NCBI RefSeq assembly: GCF_029784155.1
Contig: NC_073693.1
Span: 314,193,304 to 314,257,303 of the forward strand
From: Uranotaenia lowii
Taxonomy: Eukaryota; Arthropoda; Insecta; Diptera; Culicidae
Length of the DNA: 64,000 nucleotides
Reading direction: 5' to 3'
In this document: one piece after another, positions 59,276-64,000 of the stretch
How the letters are laid out: each line of letters opens with the position of its first letter
How positions within the stretch are numbered: position 1 is the stretch's first letter
Made by a program: the position numbers and the translations under genes
The notes under the pieces: model-generated
The model's database searches: none
What the model saw: only the letters and a program-made list of their open reading frames with translations
Told to the model about the DNA's origin: nothing

Positions 59276-59754
59276 GGGGAAGTGTGTGGAAAATGGACAG
59301 GGGTGGAAAAATGGACACCCCCTTAAATCTTACTTATTTCTTTATAAAGTAGTGCAAATTTTATTGCCACCCTATCACAGAATCACTAGAGATTATAAGA
59401 GACACCCTATGGAACACGGAGCTGTCAAACACTGAAAATAATAAGCAAAAACAAAACACTCGTGCACTTTCCAGGTGGTGATGTTGTTTTCGGCCTACAA
59501 CAACTAACGTTTTTTAAAGTGATAAACGCCGCCGAGTATTTTGTACAAATATCTGTGCTCAGAGTACTTATCAGCAAAAATCACCTAAGGCAAGTGTTTT
59601 TTTTTTCAATTTATTTTTTTTTTTTAATTTAACTGTTTTCAAAAAAACATATAGTGCGGGTAAAAAGGACACCCCATAGGGGGTGGTAAAATGGACATTG
59701 TTTATTTTCATTTTAACTTTTCAGATGCCACGAGCTTATGTCAGGAAAACGTGA
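59276..59754 (+). pseudogene. pogo-like element remnant, 5' end
   Basis: After TA, the sequence GGGGAAGTGTGTGG opens a region with three AATGGACA-type repeats (59295-59330 and near 59690). Further in, TTTTAACTTTTCAG, a good splice acceptor, directly precedes an ATG at 59725 that reads MPRAYVRKT and then stops. Pogo-type transposases commonly begin MPRxYVRKT, so this looks like the first coding exon of a deleted pogo element. No DDE domain follows. The call rests on nine residues plus context. Confidence 0.5.
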
Positions 59755-61575
59755 CTCTATTGAATTTAAGGTTATCTGGGACATGTCTGGACATTACAAA
59801 TAAAGTTTACAGAACTTGATCCCTAGTTTTAGATTTCCGAGTATGTAGAGTGGTCGCATGATGTTTTTTTTTTGTATAACTCAGAATCTAGTTTCTTTGG
59901 GTATACGGAACATGCACTTGAAATGACCACACACAAACAGATTTTTTCAATTCCGAGTTACTTGCGAGTCTGTTTCCTGAACATAATTGAATTTCTGTAA
60001 TGAAATCTTTCATCAGCAGCCACTAGTTCTAAAACCCCTAATCGGTGGCCAAGACCAAACAGTCAAACCCTGAAGGCAAACAAACGATAAAGCCCTGTAA
60101 TCCAAAGTCAATCGAATCAAGAAGAAAATTCGAAACGAACCAAGCTAAACAACAACATCAACAACAGTTGAATGCGACATCCAAACGAAACGAAACGACA
60201 CATCCAGCCAACAGTTTGGATTCTAAATTGCCACTCATCAGTTGCATCCAGGCAGGGCTCAATTTATTCATGGCCGATGGATTTTCCCTTCTTCAGCAAA
60301 GTTGTAACCGGGAAAGAAATCCTGAAGGGGAGCAAATCAGCGCCAGGGGGTTGACCTAGGGGAAGACCGACCTCTGACCTCGAAATCAAAATGTAAATAG
60401 TTAACCAATCCACAGAAGGAAAATTGGATTACTTGAATGTGAATGGCCAGCCAGAAAAGGGGAGAAAAGAGAGACCAGGATGCAAACAAAAACATGTTTA
60501 CATACTAAATTTGATATTTTATGTAAATGCAAAATACATTCTATTGGCTTTGGTTTGATTTGTAAAATTATCCTGACTGTGCTGGCTAATCCAATGGATG
60601 GGAAAACAATCACAGACTAGGTTGGGTCAAAATTTCTCTTTCTTGATCAAAAGTAAAAAATAAAAATTCAAGTGATCAGGTTATACTAAAATTATTCAAA
60701 GTAAAAATTTGGATATATTTTCTGTGGACGAAAATGTCGACCTGATTCTAGAAGAACTTCCAATTCCAAATCTGGACCCCGGCAATTGCCGTCTCCTTGA
60801 GTGGGGTTGATATTTTTTGTTTCCACCAGAGAAGGAAACCCTTGAATCTGTACGAACAAGCGACGGTGTGGGGACCAACGATGATTTTTGCATTCCGAAC
60901 CAGGTTCTTCGATATGCAAATACGATGAAGTATTCCGGTTGCATCGATTGCCGGCGGCTTCCCGGAGACCAGTCGGTCCCAGCTTTCTCTTGAGACGGAA
61001 CTGGTTCGTTATTTTGAAGCAGCCCGGCCCGGAGTGCAAGGTCACAATCTTACAGCACTTCCATCATGGCGACGTTACATGTGCGGGTGAACTTTGTAAA
61101 ACAAATGCAATGGGATTTGCATAGTAAGTAGGTCCTTTCAAGCTGCGCAACCGGAGAAAAATTGAAGAAAGGGGCAAAATGTTGCACATTTTAAATTGTA
61201 GAATTTGAACTGACTGGAAATGCGATTGAGGTGGTATTTATTAGATAAAATAAAAATCTTTTGCATGGATTCCTTGACAAAGTTAAAGTTGTTTCAAAAG
61301 ACCGGCAAATTAAATCAGCTGGCACGTTAATACTCTTTAGGGCATTCCGTACCAAATAGGAAGAAATAAAGTTGTATATGCGATTATTATCGGGGTCATT
61401 CCATGACAAGACATCCAAGCCAACACACTTTATTTTTTAATGAAACATCAAATGAAAAAGTTCGTAAATTTATAGTATTTATAGTATTTATTTTTCCCGG
61501 GACGGATCGCCACATCTTCCGATTCCCGGGAACGCTAAAATGGCCGGGAAATGTACACTCTAGTGGACAACTTAG

Positions 61576-61577
<2 letters not shown>
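59755..61577. other. unassigned, partly GC-balanced stretch
   Basis: 60030-60360 and 60700-61100 are GC-balanced with overlapping frames of 80-117 codons on both strands. None matches a family I know. CCCGGGAA-type phrases at 61495-61550 resemble hAT MITE interiors. Confidence 0.4.
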
Positions 61578-61646
<69 letters not shown>

Positions 61647-61829
61647 TTTCGATTATAGTCGTTTTACCATCTTTATGGCATTCGCGACTTTATCAACGTT
61701 ACAGTTGGCGGATCGTTATTGAAAAACTATCCGGTACAACTGTGTTCGATGTTTACTCTTGGGCTCGAACTCGCGGACATCGGCTCAGGAGACAACAGAC
61801 TTGCCAACTGAGCTATATCACAAGCCCTA
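61578..61829 (-). repeat. tRNA-derived SINE, copy 2, very long poly(A)
   Basis: Same SINE as 28695-28887, less diverged from tRNA: A-box TAGCTCAGTTGG and B-box GAGTTCGAGCC on the minus strand. The tail appears as about 68 T at 61578-61645. TAGGG precedes the T run and TAGGGG follows the head, a possible short target duplication. A G run extends from 61830 to 61848. Confidence 0.9.
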
Positions 61830-61849
61830 GGGGGGGGGGGGGGGGGGGT

Positions 61850-62254
61850 TATGTTAACGTGCACATACTTTCTTTCAAAAATTTTTCAAAAGTTAAATAA
61901 ATATTAAGATGTTTAATTCAAAATCGTTAAATTGCTAAGTTTTCCAGTTAAAGTTCAAACAATTAGTGATATATATGATAATTCAGAAGTTTACAATTTT
62001 TTAAATTATTTTATATAAGGAAATGCTTCGTTTTTTTTTCAAAATCAGCCATATAAATATAAAAAAAAGGTAAAAAGTTATGTTTTCTAACTGTCAAATT
62101 AGATTTAAAAAAACAATTTCAAATCTGTCCACGTGGACTGGACATCCATGGAGAGGGGTAGGGGTCTACGCTTGTCCTCGGAGGGGGAGGAGGGGGTTAA
62201 AATTTCATTTTTTTGCCCACGTGATATCTTTTAGGCCCAGCATGAATTCTCCAA
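61850..62254. other. unassigned stretch
   Basis: AT-rich, with a G-rich patch at 62150-62196. No feature recognised. Confidence 0.45.
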
Positions 62255-62390
62255 ACGATCATTCAGCCTAGCAACCATTCGGCCTTACGACTTTCTAGCC
62301 TTACGACCGTTGGGCCTTGCTACTATTCAGCCTTGCGACTATTCGGCCTAATGACCATTCGGCCAAATGACCATTCGCCCTAACGACCTG
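62255..62390. repeat. TTCGGCCTAATGACCA minisatellite, block 1
   Basis: Units of 11 or 22 bp built on ATTCGGCCTAATGACC recur about ten times with drift. The same motif dominates 62793-63045. Confidence 0.8.
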
Positions 62391-62792
62391 TTGCGCGCAA
62401 TTAGACACACTGGTCTTTGCTATAAACTCAGCGATCTCCAAGCAGCGACCGTGGCCGATAAAAATTGATTCTCCCGTGTCGACCATTACTCATCATATTA
62501 GAAGCAGGATTTCTACACTTTGTGTAAAACACTTAAAAGTAACTTGTAAAATATATATTCCATTCCACTTGCCAACTAAATAATTTAAAGTTTTAGAGAA
62601 TTTTGCTTGCTAATATTGTATTCTGTTGGTGAAATAAAAAAATCAGAAAGGATATTATGTAAGTTAAAATCGAAATATTCAGATAACCTTTACTTATAAC
62701 AGTAAAAAATAATTACAGCTTTGAGCTTAAATCTACCGGAAAAAAACGGAATAATTTGCTGAAGGAGTCCGAAACTGATTCTCACGAACACG
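62391..62792. other. spacer between minisatellite blocks
   Basis: A GC-balanced portion (62391-62490) then AT-rich sequence, with no recognised feature. Confidence 0.4.
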
Positions 62793-63045
62793 ACCATTCG
62801 GCCGAATAAAATTGGGCCTTACATCCCATTAGGCCTATTGGCCTATTCGGCCGAGCATCCGTCGGCCTAGTGACCTTCGGCCAAACATCTTTCGGCCTAC
62901 CGGCCTTCGGCCGAATGTCCAGACCCCATACCGAATATTTGGTTGGCCGAAAATTCGGCGCCGATAACCTCCCAAAAACCGTTAGACCGAATATTCGGCT
63001 CACCGAATAGTTGATCTAAGTATTGGGCCAAAAAGGCCGAATATT
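62793..63045. repeat. CGGCC minisatellite, block 2
   Basis: About fifteen TTCGGCC or CGGCCGAAT units, some in opposite orientation (TTCGGCCGAA is its own complement), so the block can form many small hairpins. Confidence 0.75.
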
Positions 63046-64000
63046 TATTTTCAAAAATGTATGCAATAACATAATTGTCAAACTTTTCAAATGAATTTGG
63101 ATAGTTTATAAAATATTCAAAAGTAATGTTGAAAAAGCTTGAAGCTGGTTTCAGTTAAACATCTTAAGTTATCTGACAAATATCGCTTTATATGTACTTT
63201 GATTATCGTTTATTCCAGATTTTCTTGAAATATCCCGGCTTCCAATGAAGAATTCAAGGTTAGTAAAATCTGGCCGGATATATTGTTCAAGATATTGTTC
63301 AAAACTTTCCGGATTTTGCCCGGCTTTATTCAAATAGTTTGCTTAATCAAACAAAAACAAACTCGAATTTTCCTTTGAAAATTTTCAGATTTTGTGTTCA
63401 AAAACGATTTTTAAACATCCAATTGATTCTTCGTATCTTAATATAGATCTGGTGCAAAACTAAGATTTTTATATACATATTTTTAATCTTTTTAAATTTA
63501 ATTGAAATTGTTCGAATAGGAAAAAAATGTATGAAAAATAGAGCGCCTTGACAACTTTGATGCTCATTTTCTCGAAACTTTATTTTGGGAACTTAGGTAC
63601 GTTCCTCTTATCCTAAGCGCCTCAAATTACATCTCATCCTATTCGTTTCATTCTACCGTGACATTTCAAGATCGGAAGTAGATTATTTTTCTCTGACTAC
63701 GAGGTGTTAATGCCTCAGTAAAGAGTAATGTGCTCTTGTGATGAACATTTGAAATGCTTTGGTTACTCTTATGATGAATTTTCATTTCGACTTTTCTCTC
63801 AAATTTAATGAAATCGTATAAAATTTAATTTAGAATGAACTAATATTTCAATACACATCACATTCAAGATTTGTTTCAAACCTTTTTGTTTTCAAACCCT
63901 TTGAATACAATACTTGTGAAACATGTTCAGGGGGTTTAGAGTAACGCAGCCTCTTGAAGACAGAAAAAGCTCATAAAGTCTTGCCATTCATTTCTCCTTA
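63046..64000. other. unassigned AT-rich end of window
   Basis: CCCGGCTT and CCGGATTTTGCCCGG phrases at 63230-63325 resemble the interior of the hAT-like MITE at 15413-15840. Otherwise nothing was recognised. Confidence 0.4.

Noticed and set aside
61403..61900. 165-codon plus-strand frame
   Set aside because: Its middle is a run of Phe from the SINE poly(T); the rest is antisense SINE.

Overview
This window looks like repeat-dense, AT-rich intergenic or intronic DNA from a dipteran genome, most likely a mosquito. The main reason is a pair of IS630-Tc1-mariner transposases with DD37E catalytic spacing, a type described mainly from mosquitoes. Other support comes from tRNA-derived SINEs, an L1/Tx1-type LINE, Helitron-like elements and many MITEs. 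I found no host protein-coding gene that I can support. Almost every recognisable coding sequence belongs to a transposable element.

Layout. 0-5 kb: a 10-bp satellite, a decayed DD37E mariner split by a SINE, and SINE pieces. 5.6-8.2 kb: two MITEs. 8.2-12.5 kb: a LINE on the minus strand with two intact ORFs and a probable 9-bp target duplication. 13.3-15.8 kb: a Helitron-like element and a small hAT-like MITE. 16-31 kb: sparse sequence with further MITEs, a 1.3-kb DD37E element whose catalytic Glu codon is TAG, and SINEs. 31-40 kb: a nested retroelement graveyard. It holds an R1-like LINE interrupted by a 2.4-kb hAT-type element with a perfect 8-bp duplication, a second Helitron-like element, and a gutted LINE carrying a second hAT-type MITE. 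43-44.7 kb: a 1.66-kb palindromic foldback. 48.3-49 kb: a ~78-bp tandem array with a MITE inserted cleanly inside it. 52-54.2 kb: Helitron-like pieces, one with long internal repeats. 54.4-55.3 kb: an inverted repeat whose arms carry a hammerhead-like motif. 56.1-57.8 kb: an intact DD37E transposase nested inside another MITE. 57.9-64 kb: an insertion between 26-bp direct repeats, a pogo-like remnant, a SINE with a very long poly(A) tail, and a CGGCC-rich minisatellite.

How the parts relate. The window is best read as insertion layers. Two elements look young and possibly competent: the LINE (ORF1 and ORF2 both open) and the 336-aa DD37E transposase. Most others are non-autonomous and would depend on proteins encoded elsewhere. 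Four element groups (at 7.5, 19.9, 25.7 and 59.3 kb) share a terminal design of GGGG-containing repeats next to TA, suggesting one mobilising family. Boundaries rest on reading inverted repeats and duplications by eye. Clade names are inferences from motifs, not from database searches.
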